NCBI RefSeq assembly: GCF_000281045.1
Contig: NW_008246186.1
Coordinates: 71,460-103,687 of the forward strand
From: Saprolegnia diclina VS20
Lineage: Eukaryota; Oomycota; Saprolegniomycetes; Saprolegniales; Saprolegniaceae
DNA length: 32,228 nucleotides
Direction of reading: 5' to 3'
Made by a program: the position numbers and the translations under genes. Under the pieces are notes generated by a model. That model saw nothing but the letters and a program-made list of their open reading frames with translations, did not search any database and was not told the origin of the DNA. This document shows, piece by piece, positions 19,452 through 28,850 of the stretch (position 1 is its first letter; every line of letters starts with the position of its first letter).

Positions 19452-19988
19452 ATGATGCCAATCGAGTGCTGCTTTCATGGCTGTGCGAGTCCGGTGGTGT
19501 CGGGCTCGATCAAGTGCCGCCTGCACCGTCATCGACTCACGTGCGCCCACGAGTGCTGCGGCAACCAAGTGTACGCACGCGGCTACTGCGTCCGGCACGG
19601 CGGCAAGCGCACATGCAGCGTCGACGGCTGCGATGCGAATGCTCGTGCTATGGGCTTCTGCTCGCGCCATGCAGTACACTCGACAAAGAAGCCGTGTGTC
19701 GAACCCAACTGCGTCAACTTTGCACACGCCAACCAGCGCTGCGTGCGCCACGGCGGCGGCCGTAAGTGCAAACTCATGCACTGCAGCACGGTGGCGCGCA
19801 TTGCAGGCTTTTGTCAGCGCCACGCCAAGCTCTTGCAACCAAAGTTAACCAGTGTCGCTCCCCGTCTCGCCGACGACGTCGGTGCTGCCAATGATGCCTT
19901 GCGGCACTTGAATGATCTCGATGACCTCGATGCCTCGATTTTAGACTGTGTCTTGAGCTGCACGCGGGCGTTTGCTCAACCGTCGTAA
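19452..19988 (+). CDS. WRKY19-like five-finger protein 2
   Basis: Intronless, 178 aa. Five fingers run from about residue 6 to 124: CCFHGC...CRLH, CAHECC...CVRH, CSVDGC...CSRH, CVEPNC...CVRH and CKLMHC...CQRH. It belongs to the NQVYARG subgroup with genes 3, 5 and 8. The tail lacks the acidic Trp seen in most siblings but keeps LDDLDASILDCVL near the end. Two ATG codons are adjacent (19452 and 19455); the first is used here. The upstream sequence contains TGCATTTTTCAATC 15-28 bp before the ATG, a weaker initiator-like element. It runs in the same direction as gene 1 and converges on gene 3. Confidence 0.88.
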   Translation: MMPIECCFHGCASPVVSGSIKCRLHRHRLTCAHECCGNQVYARGYCVRHGGKRTCSVDGCDANARAMGFCSRHAVHSTKKPCVEPNCVNFAHANQRCVRHGGGRKCKLMHCSTVARIAGFCQRHAKLLQPKLTSVAPRLADDVGAANDALRHLNDLDDLDASILDCVLSCTRAFAQPS

Positions 19989-20685
19989 CGTCGTGGGTAA
20001 CTTCGATCCAACTTTAAGAAAACGGTATTGCTTTGGAGTGTCTGAACTAGTTACTAGAAGCATGAATGCAAGGGTATCTAACATGTAGATCTCTTGTATG
20101 CCCTTGATAAGTGTGAGCTTGAAGGCGTGTTTGGACGCCGCTACTGGGACGCGCTTCGAGATTCGCAATGCTTTAACCCTCCCACACCCGATGGCCTATT
20201 TAAAGCGATACTTGATCGGTTGAACGGTCCAAGCCCAGTCTATATGTATACTAGTACTAAATACGCTGTGAAGACAGCGCACGTCGTCATTTCGTTTTTG
20301 GTTTTGTGATCATTGTGGAGTGGTGCGATTCCAAGAAGTGGCAGAAGTTTTTTGCGCAGAAGGAGCAGAACAACAGAAGGAGAGAAGAGGAAAGGGATAG
20401 AACGACGAAGAGGCCACGACAAGCCGAGCAGAAGAGCCATTTCCGATTTGATCCTCTTACGAGTAAGCGATCCCGCCACGCCACTCATAAAAACGGCAGC
20501 CAGTGCCTAGAAACTCTTGCCCCCAGCACTTCAAGCTCGGCGTTCGAGAAGCGAAATGGCACAGCAAGGCATTACACCGCGTGGCGGACCCAACACGAAC
20601 CAAAAGTAACCGAAGAGTGTACGACGCGACCAGGCATCGAGTGGTGAGGTAGTAAATTATTTTGTATACAATAAAGGGTCTAAAT
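19989..20685. other. Convergent intergenic region between genes 2 and 3
   Basis: Both neighbours end here. A purine-rich segment (about 20330-20435) encodes on the plus strand a very basic and acidic mixed-charge frame, open to 20647, but without an ATG; I take it as compositional. No relic fingers were found. Confidence 0.35.
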
Positions 20686-21228
20686 TTATGCCAAGAACGG
20701 TCGCGTCGAGTCCAAGACGCACTCAAGGATCGAGTCGTCGAGAGCTTCGTACGTCGTGTCCAAGTACACGTCGTTGGCGATCCACTCTTCGGTTTCCATG
20801 AGGGCCAATAGGTCGCAATCGAACGAACTCGGCTCCGAGAGCAGTTGCTTCGAGTGACGCTGGCAGTAGCCCGCGATACGTGCGAGGGTTTGGCACTCGT
20901 CGACCTTGCACTTGCGGCCACCGCCGTGGCGCACGCAGCGCTGGTTGGCGTGGGCAATGTTGGCGCAGTTGGGCTCAATGCACTGCTTCTTCGTGTTGGT
21001 GAGGCCGTGGCGGGAGCAGAGACCGCCCGTGCGGGCGTTCGCAGTGCAGTCGGCCACGAGGCACTGCTTCTTGCCGCCGTGGCGGACACAAAGGCCGCGG
21101 GCATAAACTTGGTTGAAGCAGTCTTCGATCGCGCAGCAAAGGCGGTTGCGGTGGAAGGCACACTTGTTCGTGTCCATCAAGGCGGGGCTGTCACAGCCGT
21201 TGAAGCAGCAGACCGAGGACGTGTTCAT
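20686..21228 (-). CDS. WRKY19-like five-finger protein 3
   Basis: Intronless, 180 aa. Fingers: CCFNGC...CAFH, CAIEDC...CVRH, CLVADC...CSRH, CIEPNC...CVRH and CKVDEC...CQRH. It carries the FNQVYARGLCVRHGGKKQCL block shared almost letter for letter with gene 8, and NTKKQC shared with gene 5. The tail is acidic, with DLLALMETEEW (compare DLLVLLQAEDW in gene 8), and ends with ALDDSILECVL. ATG 21226-21228 is six residues before the first cysteine. It is transcribed away from gene 4 and towards gene 2. Confidence 0.9.
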   Translation of the reverse strand: MNTSSVCCFNGCDSPALMDTNKCAFHRNRLCCAIEDCFNQVYARGLCVRHGGKKQCLVADCTANARTGGLCSRHGLTNTKKQCIEPNCANIAHANQRCVRHGGGRKCKVDECQTLARIAGYCQRHSKQLLSEPSSFDCDLLALMETEEWIANDVYLDTTYEALDDSILECVLDSTRPFLA

Positions 21229-21253
21229 GTTGGGACGTCGTGTGCTTGTCAAA

Positions 21254-21271
21254 GTCAATTGTAGAATGAGC
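21254..21271 (-). promoter_or_regulatory. Inr/FPR element of zinc-finger gene 3
   Basis: On the minus strand GCTCATTCTACAATTGAC gives the initiator TCATTCT followed by CAATT, 25 bp upstream of the ATG. Confidence 0.55.
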
Positions 21272-23796
21272 AGGACGCATGCGATGACAACTTGTCTTGC
21301 GAGCGCGACCCCACAACAACTCGACAACGTCGATCGAGTAGCCAGTGCGATGAATTTTGGCCTCACGCACAATGATGGTCTTTGCGTTCGCTAGCACTTG
21401 CAATTTGTATGTAAACAGAATGTGCAAGTGATGACAACAGCGCGCGAATCAGCGGCGTGCAAGCTTGTAAAAGGGCGCGTTTTAAAACAATTGCATACCT
21501 GCGCATCACGGACACAGAGAAGTACGGAATTGCTCTCCGACGGTTTAAACTATAGACCGCGTCGTCAATTGAGATAATATCGGCACTGTATACACGAGGG
21601 CATTAGCGTCATTCGTAATATCGCAACTACCTTCGCTGATTTTACAGGCGTACAAAAGATCTATGGTGGACATTAATAAGACAATCATGTCGTCGGTAGT
21701 GTCATGTACTAGTACAGTGTATTTTACAAAATGCACCGTGTATTCACTTGGCAACTCAACGGCAAAGTCAAGTGGCAAGAGTGGCATCCCAGATGGCATC
21801 CTAAGCACCACATGCTTTTACAAGTGACGCGACAACATGTGATACTGGGTCTGGACGTGCTCTGAACGTGTGCGCCAGCAGTATCTGTCTTGCTACAATT
21901 GACAATTGGCTGGCGGAGTTTGCTTCACAGACGACTTTTCACACTGGTCGAAAGATTCGAAAACGGTTTGATCATAACTGGAAGCGTGCGTAGGATGGAC
22001 CAGGACTCTTTTCTTTATCGGGTTCCTGTTGCAAAGTATCACTTAGTGCAGCGTTGGACTTGACTGTGGCACTTTCAAAGTAGCTGCGACGCCGTGAGTG
22101 CTGACGCCGTGGCAACGCGGATGTTGTAATGTTGACGTTTTGAAGCGTTTGGTCGTTGCTTTGAAATTGGATGAGCTTTCGTAGCGACCTAGGTCGTCAG
22201 TCCTTGCCATAGCAAATGTGTCTTGCGTGTAGATTGCATCCATGGGCAACTTGGCGCGCTACTACACGTTAATGCGTCCATTTCCATTCAAAAATGCGAG
22301 CCATTGGCGATGTGTCGCATTCTAAATGAAGCACAAACGTAGGTGTCAGTAGGATCATGTGCGGCGCGTGTAGACGCTTGTGTGGGTCGGTGAACACTCC
22401 ATTTCCACGACTAAAGCGACGTTTCTCCCTGCGCTTCGTGTGCACATCGATTGCAATCCAGCGTTTACTAACTGCGCTTCGAAAAACGGTCTCCAAGATT
22501 AGTTCAAGACAGGCAGCGTTGTGTTTGCTAACCAAAATGAAACGTACGGACAATGTCAATGACACCACCCAACGAAGGAGTATTACTCCTTGGAGTCGTT
22601 ATCACCGACGTCCACACAGGCTCACTTGTCTGCGTGGCGACGTCAAGCTTTATGATTGTGTGTCAAACAGCCTCGATTTGACCGTGGGACGACGATGGGC
22701 TCTGATTGGTACGTTTGTCGATTGTTTGTTCTGAAGGCCATCTGATTGGTCGTTCACTACGAGTGTCCACGGCACTCACAAACATGCGGTTTCCAGCCTC
22801 TCGTATGTTACGAGCTCGCTCACGCTCCCTCAACAGGAGCTCAGAGAATTAGCTCCAACATGGTTTTCTATACGCTGAGCGATCCTTCTTGCAGCCCATT
22901 CGCTTAAACTCCAGTTGATGCGTCTTGAAACGTAGTTCTTTCTCCAGGCCACGTCGGCTGCATGGAGCCGACTGTGCGCACTGGTGTACATGTAGCGTGA
23001 TGTCAGCTTTTCCTCACCCACCAGCATTGATGACGGCGCCAGGAAGGCGGAAGGTAGGTAAACGGTAGTTGTACGTCCGACGTGACCGTCGCCTCAAGTA
23101 CCGTGTGAGTTCGAGCTCTACCGCTTGCCTAGGGTGAGCAACGCATTGGACGCTGGCTGTGAAGCGTCCTTCACTTTGGAAGTACTAGTAGGGGAGGAAA
23201 CAGTGCGGACTTCTGGTGCAGGCTCAATAGCTACAAATGATGTTCCAAAGTTTCATAGTGCAAACCACGTACCTAGACAACAGGTACGGACACTGTACGG
23301 CTTGTACTACCATTAGCGCACGTGTGGTTATTAATCGCCTCATAAAATCGATGATCCAGTCGTACACAGTTGGCGCAAGAGCTCAAGGAGGTGTAACACA
23401 GCATCGCGCAGTTCAACTCTATCCTGGAAGCAAGAGGTCAAGTGCGCCGGGATAGTGCCCGGGATTCCATCCATCACTCGTGTGTGTGGCCGCAAACTGC
23501 TGCTACTAGTGATGGGCCATCGAACCCCAGGTGGATTCGCTACGCTCGGTGTTTGTATGTCAAGAGTTGTCGCTGTGTGGACGCTGATTAACCCCCTCCT
23601 GGACGTTATTACTTGTTTGAATCCAAGACCAGCCGGGACATGACCAATTGAAATGGCACTTTTCAGGTCGTCTCTGATTGGCCCAATTTTGGATTGCTTG
23701 TCAAACGCCGCATCCCATTGGTCTTCGGCGTGGCCGCTGTCGGGCGAGCCTGTTGTCTGGGGCGCGGCCAACTGCAACCGAAGCACACGAGGTGGA

Positions 23797-23810
23797 CTCA
23801 TTTTACTTTC
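23797..23810 (+). promoter_or_regulatory. Inr/FPR-like element of zinc-finger gene 4
   Basis: CTCATTTTACTTTC lies 21 bp before the ATG at 23832 and matches the initiator and T-rich follow-on seen at its paralogs. Confidence 0.5.
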
Positions 23811-23831
23811 TGCCACCGCACCTTCACGTCC

Positions 23832-24365
23832 ATGGATCAAGCTCCAAGCATCGCTTGCCGCTTTAACGGCTGCGAAAACATCGCACTACCCAACCTCGCC
23901 AAGTGCGACTTTCACCGCCATCGGCTGCCGTGTCAAGTGCACGACTGCAACAACATTGTGTACGCTCGGAAGCTCTGCGTGCGCCATGGCGGGAAGCCTC
24001 AATGTAGACACGACGGCTGCGATGCCAACGCCCGGGGTGGCGGCTTCTGCGCCCGCCACGCCAAGGTGCACGTCAAGCACGTCTGTCTTGAGCCGCTCTG
24101 CAACAGCGTCGCCCACGCCAAAAGCAAATGTGTGCGCCATGGGGGCGGACGCCGCTGCCGCGAGCCCGAGTGCCATACGCTTGCTCGCTCGGGTGGCTTT
24201 TGCCGCCGCCATGCCGACGGTCCAATGAAAATGGATGACGAGCCGAACTGGCACGACATTGAGGTCGGCATGGACCATGTTCCGACCTTTGAAGACCTGG
24301 ACCAATCAATCTTGGACTGCATCTTGGCAACGACAGAGCCCATGATGACGACCATGCTGTTTTAG
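23832..24365 (+). CDS. WRKY19-like five-finger protein 4
   Basis: Intronless, 177 aa. Fingers: CRFNGC...CDFH, CQVHDC...CVRH, CRHDGC...CARH, CLEPLC...CVRH and CREPEC...CRRH. It belongs to the NNIVYAR subgroup with genes 6 and 7, marked by CRFNGC, FHRHRL and CNNIVYAR. The tail holds an acidic Trp segment (DDEPNWHDIEVGMD) and FEDLDQSILDCIL, then a Met/Thr-rich end (EPMMTTMLF). ATG 23832 gives MDQAPSIAC before the first cysteine. It is divergent from gene 3 and tandem with gene 5. Confidence 0.9.
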   Translation: MDQAPSIACRFNGCENIALPNLAKCDFHRHRLPCQVHDCNNIVYARKLCVRHGGKPQCRHDGCDANARGGGFCARHAKVHVKHVCLEPLCNSVAHAKSKCVRHGGGRRCREPECHTLARSGGFCRRHADGPMKMDDEPNWHDIEVGMDHVPTFEDLDQSILDCILATTEPMMTTMLF

Positions 24366-25035
24366 AGCATCGTATGCGACTGTTATTTAGTACTATTTAA
24401 TGAACGACCTGTACTTTCGAAAGCTCCTCCAACTGTTTTTAAATTGTGTCAAACCATGATGCACTGTTGTTGCTGTTGTGAACGTGTGCCGCTACGCTTG
24501 AATGCGTGGGAGTTAGCGCCAGCACTTGACCGTTGGGAGTGACGCACTGGACAATAAAATGATCGTACAGCCACGGTACTGTAGTGCTATGCAACGAAGA
24601 CGATGCTTTTCGGCACTTTAGCTACCTCTGGGAATGGATAACGCTGCCGCACAGGGACACGTATTTTCGGGCCGGCGTTGGGCTGCGGGCAACGATTTCT
24701 GGGAGACAGGAGGCGGTTTCCACCATCTTCTATTCAACCTAAACGGCATCAACGCAACTTTGAGCACGAGCTTACATACTCGTGCAAAAGGGGGGAAACC
24801 TTCGGTAATGCGAACCACATTGATTTATTTTGGAAATCATTTGCGGTCGAAAAGGATTGCATTCGAGTTGACGCGAGATGGCGCGACATGCGGTCGTCCA
24901 TTTAAGTCCGTAATGCACCTAAAGCGGTCAACGACACACATACAAATATCATGTAGTAACAATCTCAGAAGCGTACTTAACGCGGGCACTGAATTCTGCC
25001 GTCCACTAGCTCCGTCCGACACACCTTGAATCAAG

Positions 25036-25060
25036 ATCAACACCAAGGCTTGGTGTTGAT
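25036..25060. repeat. 12-bp perfect inverted repeat around one base
   Basis: ATCAACACCAAG, a single G, then CTTGGTGTTGAT: the two arms are exact reverse complements. The length is beyond what chance makes likely in 32 kb. It could be a dimeric protein-binding site or a very small inverted-repeat relic. No target-site duplication was seen. Confidence 0.85.
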
Positions 25061-25830
25061 TTTGGTCGACGCAACGAACATGCGCCAGTCCCATGGTCCG
25101 TATCAAGCAAATACGCTCTTTGTTGTAACTGCGCAGAACATCTTCGAGGATTCGCGAGTTTCAACGGTTTGAAGGTACTCCAAGAACGTCGCCACCACGT
25201 CAGCTAAATCCAATCGTCTCTGCTATGGCAAGGGATACAAAATTGGTTATTGCATTGGCCATGGTCACGATGGCGGACGCAATCAGCGCATCTACACTCC
25301 ACGCACGATCAGTTTGTGCACAGTATGATGAAGCCACAAGCCACAAGGCGTTCAAGGTAGCGCGAAACCATGTCTGGTCGTGTCCACGCACCCCGCCTGG
25401 TCGACCCTCATTAGCGACGCGAGTTACCTCTTCCGAATACTGGTAGAAAGGATCGTGGCTTGCCTTTGTCTCTACCACGATCTCGCGTACCAACGCAAAG
25501 TGCAATTTGGCTCGGTACAACTAAACGGCGGCGGTCCGAACTTGCTGAATTTTTGGCGTTTTCCGGATTTCCGGCGAGTTGATCAGGTCCAAGAGTGGGA
25601 CAAGCCAGTTTTGGGATGACAGGTCGAGCGCAACAGTGGGCCGTTATTCATCTTCAACCTTTGTCGCCAATTATTTCAAGCCCACGTGCACCAAGCACTG
25701 TACTGGTCCATGTATGGGGCTTACCGAAACTTCAGGGCCCATCACTCATGCGCGCCATAGTGCGCTGAATGGTCGATCTCATGCATCGATATTGTCCAAA
25801 ATGGATCTCCTTGTGGAAGAAGACCATCCG

Positions 25831-25845
25831 ATCATTTTCCATTTC
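25831..25845 (+). promoter_or_regulatory. Inr/FPR element of zinc-finger gene 5
   Basis: ATCATTTTCCATTTC combines TCATTTT with CCATTTC, 22 bp before the ATG at 25868. Genes 6 and 7 have nearly the same string upstream. Confidence 0.6.
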
Positions 25846-25867
25846 ATCGTCTTTCCTCCGCACCAAA

Positions 25868-26410
25868 ATGGACGCGCAGTGTTGCTTCCGAGGCTGCTCC
25901 AAGCCAGCTATGCCGCAGTCCAACAAATGTGCCTTCCATCGCAACCGGCTCTGCTGCGCCGTGAGTACGTGCAACAATCAAGTGTACGCGCGTGGTCTGT
26001 GCGTTCGCCACGGCGGCACCAAGCCGTGTCTCGCCACGGACTGTGACGCAAACGCCCGCACCGGCGGCTACTGCTCGCGCCACTCGCTCGTCAACACAAA
26101 AAAACAGTGCATTGAGGCGGGGTGTGCCAACATTGCGCACTCGCGCAAGAAGTGCGTGCGTCATGGCGGCGGGCGCAAGTGCAAACTCGTCGAGTGCGAA
26201 ACGCTCGCGCGCATCGCAGGCTACTGCCAACGGCACTCCAAGCAGCTGCTCAAAGACGCCGTCGCGACCAACGAGGTCGTTCCCGACACGTGGATCGAGG
26301 ACGCCATGCCCATGGACACGCTGGACGACCTCATTCTCGACTTTGTCTTGATCACGACGACGACCGGGCTTGTGGCCTCGGGCGATAGTGTATACAAGGA
26401 CATCGCGTAA
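25868..26410 (+). CDS. WRKY19-like five-finger protein 5
   Basis: Intronless, 180 aa. Fingers: CCFRGC...CAFH, CAVSTC...CVRH, CLATDC...CSRH, CIEAGC...CVRH and CKLVEC...CQRH. It belongs to the NQVYARG subgroup and is closest to genes 3 and 8 (KCAFHRNRLCCA, NTKKQCIE, LARIAGYCQRHSKQLL). The acidic tail has PDTWIEDAMPMD followed by LDDLILDFVL; here the motif's cysteine is replaced by Phe. About 20 further residues follow the motif, longer than in gene 3. The frame is open upstream as far as 25769, but ATG 25868 sits directly after the promoter element and before the first finger, like the starts of its siblings. Confidence 0.9.
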   Translation: MDAQCCFRGCSKPAMPQSNKCAFHRNRLCCAVSTCNNQVYARGLCVRHGGTKPCLATDCDANARTGGYCSRHSLVNTKKQCIEAGCANIAHSRKKCVRHGGGRKCKLVECETLARIAGYCQRHSKQLLKDAVATNEVVPDTWIEDAMPMDTLDDLILDFVLITTTTGLVASGDSVYKDIA

Positions 26411-27033
26411 TGCGTCCCCGGTGCTCTTTTCTACGTTTATAAGTTATACATGGCAATTGAATCCAATTCAACATACGTTTCGTCTTGGGTTGAGCCGCTT
26501 TTAGAATGCTGTTCCTTCGTTTCCTAGTTCACCCAAGCTAAAAGAAGCTAGATCGCGCTGCACTTTGGTGCATGCGGCTTTGGCACCGGTGATTCGATAC
26601 GTGTTATAGATCGTTGCGCCAAATCACCATTTCGCTCTGCCTGGAAAAATCCAATTGCAATAGTTACATGTTCTCCTCGTTCCACTTGACAGACATACCT
26701 TACCTTACGGTCCAGCTGTGAGCTCCCCCAGTGGCCAGCACAGTATCATACGACCACATGTACTACTGGCCTGTGCATCACGACAAATATATCAGCAGCT
26801 CGTCGCACGGTAACAAGCATGCCGCCACGCTTGTTTGGGCCGAGATAAAGAGCGAGAGCGCAGTTCTCGGCAGAGCCAGTAATGAGTAGTTATCTCGGGC
26901 TTAGCGCTTCTCCTTCTAATGTCCGCTGAGCTTCTTGCGTCCTCGAGGCTAGCTATACAGCACCACCATTGAAACCAGGCAACGACATGTGCACAGTGAT
27001 ATTCATATGAGATATTAGTTGTCTCGCGCTCGA
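26411..27033. other. Convergent intergenic region between genes 5 and 6
   Basis: 623 bp with no supported gene, repeat or RNA. It contains the 3' flanks of both neighbours. Confidence 0.35.
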
Positions 27034-27588
27034 TTACAAATCGTAGACTTCCATTTCCAATGCACTAAGTGGTGGTGTCATCGGCTCGATCCGCGGGGAG
27101 TCGATCAGTAGGCACTGCAAAATCTTGTTGTCGAGCTCCTGCAGGTCATCGCTGGCCGCCATATCGACTTGGACGGGGCTTGCGCGTAGCGACACCTTGG
27201 ATGGATTGTGGCGGCGGCAAAAGCCACCCGTTCGTGCCAAGCTTACGCAAAGCTCTTCTCCGCAACGCCGTGCGCCGCCGTGCCGGACGCACTTGGACCG
27301 AGAGTGGGCGAGGTTCCGGCAGTGGGGCTCCGAGCACGCGCGCTTGGCGGTAGGAAGCGCGTGCCGCGAGCAGTAGCCGTCGATGCGGGCGTTCGCACTG
27401 CAGTCGTCTTGGGCGCACTGCAACTTGCCGCCGTGGCGCACGCAAAGCTGGCGCGCGTAGACAATGTTGTTGCAGCCGTCAATGTGGCACACGAGACGAT
27501 GGCGGTGAAACTCGCACTTGCCGAGGACCGGCAAGGCGCGCTGGGTGCAGCCGTTGAAGCGACAGCTCGTGGACGACGGTGCGCGCAT
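27034..27588 (-). CDS. WRKY19-like five-finger protein 6
   Basis: Intronless, 184 aa. Fingers: CRFNGC...CEFH, CHIDGC...CVRH, CAQDDC...CSRH, CSEPHC...CVRH and CGEELC...CRRH. It is in the NNIVYAR subgroup; the RHGGARRC linker between fingers 4 and 5 replaces the usual RHGGGR(R/K)C. The tail motif is LQELDNKILQCLL, and it is followed by a Pro/Leu-rich extension to EMEVYDL; the end recalls DVEWYAL at the end of gene 7. ATG 27586-27588 gives MRAPSSTSC. It is tandem with gene 7, both on the minus strand. Confidence 0.9.
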   Translation of the reverse strand: MRAPSSTSCRFNGCTQRALPVLGKCEFHRHRLVCHIDGCNNIVYARQLCVRHGGKLQCAQDDCSANARIDGYCSRHALPTAKRACSEPHCRNLAHSRSKCVRHGGARRCGEELCVSLARTGGFCRRHNPSKVSLRASPVQVDMAASDDLQELDNKILQCLLIDSPRIEPMTPPLSALEMEVYDL

Positions 27589-28298
27589 GTTGTGTGAAAT
27601 GGAGAAATGACGTGAGCTGCCAGCCTCTTTTGCGCGCGCTCCAGTACGCCAGGTCAAGACCAATGGTGCTGGCGGACTGGATTTGCACAGATACTTGCGC
27701 GGCAAACAACTCATATGGACCGCCATGTCGTGCAGCGTTGTCGTCCCTCGAACGCAGCCTGGTTTCCAGTGGAGCAGACTCGAAGGAACGCCTCTGTACT
27801 TTGATGGTGCTTGGACACCGCGTTTGACCGAGTTGCTCGCTTGCGCTCGACCTTGTATGTCCCTAGATCGCGACAAACGCAGTCTTGCGTCGACGTGCAC
27901 TGTACCCCCCGTAGAGTGTTAACTATCAGATTCCAAGGTGCATAGTGGAATTCCGGTCGAGTTCAAACTGCCATCCATACCTATTGGCCCGCCACGATTG
28001 GCGGTGCTCGGGTTAGTGGGCCTTACTTGTCACGGAGAATCAAAGTGTGGCAGCGCATTACTTGTCCTAGAGAATCCAAGATCCGTGCGTTCAGTTGTGA
28101 AAGCCGACAACTCGATCAGTAGTCATCATGCCGAGATCCATTTACTGGTATGCTGAAAACGATCGTCCGACCCAGCCATACTCTGCATTTGTATACTGCG
28201 CGATGTTGTCGATACGCGCTAGCAACTCATACATGCGCGAACTCGGCAAGCGACAAGAAAAGAATCACGTGATAAGTTAGCATTTTACAAAAAGGGCT
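27589..28298. other. Intergenic region between genes 6 and 7
   Basis: 710 bp holding the gene 6 promoter. An imperfect direct repeat of about 24 bp (TTACTTGTC...GAGAATC) occurs at about 28023 and 28059. No coding sequence is supported. Confidence 0.35.
27594..27611 (-). promoter_or_regulatory. Inr/FPR element of zinc-finger gene 6
   Basis: On the minus strand GTCATTTCTCCATTTCAC: initiator TCATTTC followed by CCATTTC, 5-23 bp upstream of the ATG. Confidence 0.6.
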
Positions 28299-28850
28299 TT
28301 ACAACGCGTACCATTCGACATCGATCGTGGTCGGCGACGACGACGCCGTGTCATTCGCACACGTCTTGATCAAGCAGTCCAAAATGGCATCGTCGAGCGG
28401 CTCGATCGCGTCGATCCAATCCAAGGCCAAGTCGAATGCATCGGCGCACGTCACTTCCTGGCGATGCCGCACGCAGCAGCCGCCCTTGCGCGCCAGTGTA
28501 CTGCAGCCGTCGACGTAGCAGCGACGCCCGCCGCCGTGGCGGACGCACAAGCCCTTGGCGTGCGCGGCGTTCGTGCAGAGCGGCTGCGAGCAGAGGCGCT
28601 TGCTGCGGACCTCGGTGTGGCGGTAGCAAAACCCGCCGGGCCGCGCGTTCGCATCACAGTGGTCGTGGGCGCACTTGGGCTTGCCGCCGTGGCGCACGCA
28701 GAGCTGGCGGGCGTACACAATGTTGTTGCAGCGCGCGACGGAGCACGGAAGGCGGTGGCGGTGGAAGTTGCACTTGCCCAAGCCGTCGATCGCTGGGTTG
28801 CTACACCCGTTGAAGCGGCAGATCTCTTGAGAGGAGGACGTCGTTTGCAT
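28299..28850 (-). CDS. WRKY19-like five-finger protein 7
   Basis: Intronless, 183 aa. Fingers: CRFNGC...CNFH, CSVARC...CVRH, CAHDHC...CYRH, CSQPLC...CVRH and CYVDGC...CVRH. It is in the NNIVYAR subgroup, nearest gene 4 by eye (FHRHRLPC, RHGGKPxC, CDANARxGGFC). The tail has DLALDWIDAIEPLDDAILDCLI, in which the acidic Trp element and the L-D-x-x-I-L motif are almost adjacent, then an Asn/Thr/Ser stretch ending in EWYAL. ATG 28848-28850 is ten residues before the first cysteine. It is divergent from gene 8. Confidence 0.9.
   Translation of the reverse strand: MQTTSSSQEICRFNGCSNPAIDGLGKCNFHRHRLPCSVARCNNIVYARQLCVRHGGKPKCAHDHCDANARPGGFCYRHTEVRSKRLCSQPLCTNAAHAKGLCVRHGGGRRCYVDGCSTLARKGGCCVRHRQEVTCADAFDLALDWIDAIEPLDDAILDCLIKTCANDTASSSPTTIDVEWYAL

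Larger units (their letters stand above)
21229..23831. other. Long divergent intergenic region between genes 3 and 4
   Basis: At 2.6 kb this is the largest gene-free stretch. It is A/T-richer than the genes. Minus-strand frames near 22269-22568 and 23340-23840 are open but lack ATG starts and known motifs. A perfect 7-bp stem with 6-base loop (GTCGGCT...AGCCGAC) lies at 22953-22972. CCAAT/ATTGG sequences recur near 22572, 22704, 22745 and 23642-23720, a possible NF-Y-type signal before gene 4. Confidence 0.35.
24366..25867. other. Intergenic region between genes 4 and 5
   Basis: 1.5 kb. A plus-strand frame at 24634-25029 (131 codons, ATG start) and a minus-strand frame at 25200-25520 resemble no family; neither shows conserved motifs, and I do not call them. 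A 25-bp near-perfect palindrome lies at 25036-25060. Confidence 0.35.

Noticed and set aside
20306-20647. Charged plus-strand frame (KEQNNRRREEERDRTTK)
   Set aside because: It starts at GTG with no in-frame ATG, and the charge follows from a purine-rich tract.
22080-22160. Possible minus-strand relic of a NNIVYAR-type finger (GCCGTGGCAACGC, ATGTTG, TTTTGAAGCG in gene-like order)
   Set aside because: Matches are 6-10 bases with large spacing changes and only two fingers' worth; not above what GC-rich chance could give.
23340-23840. Minus-strand open frame of 166 codons considered as a retroelement fragment
   Set aside because: No ATG start and no recognisable polymerase, integrase or capsid motif; left unassigned.
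24634-25029. Plus-strand ATG frame of 131 codons in the gene 4/5 spacer
   Set aside because: No motif, no promoter element before it and no codon bias like the neighbours; could be random.
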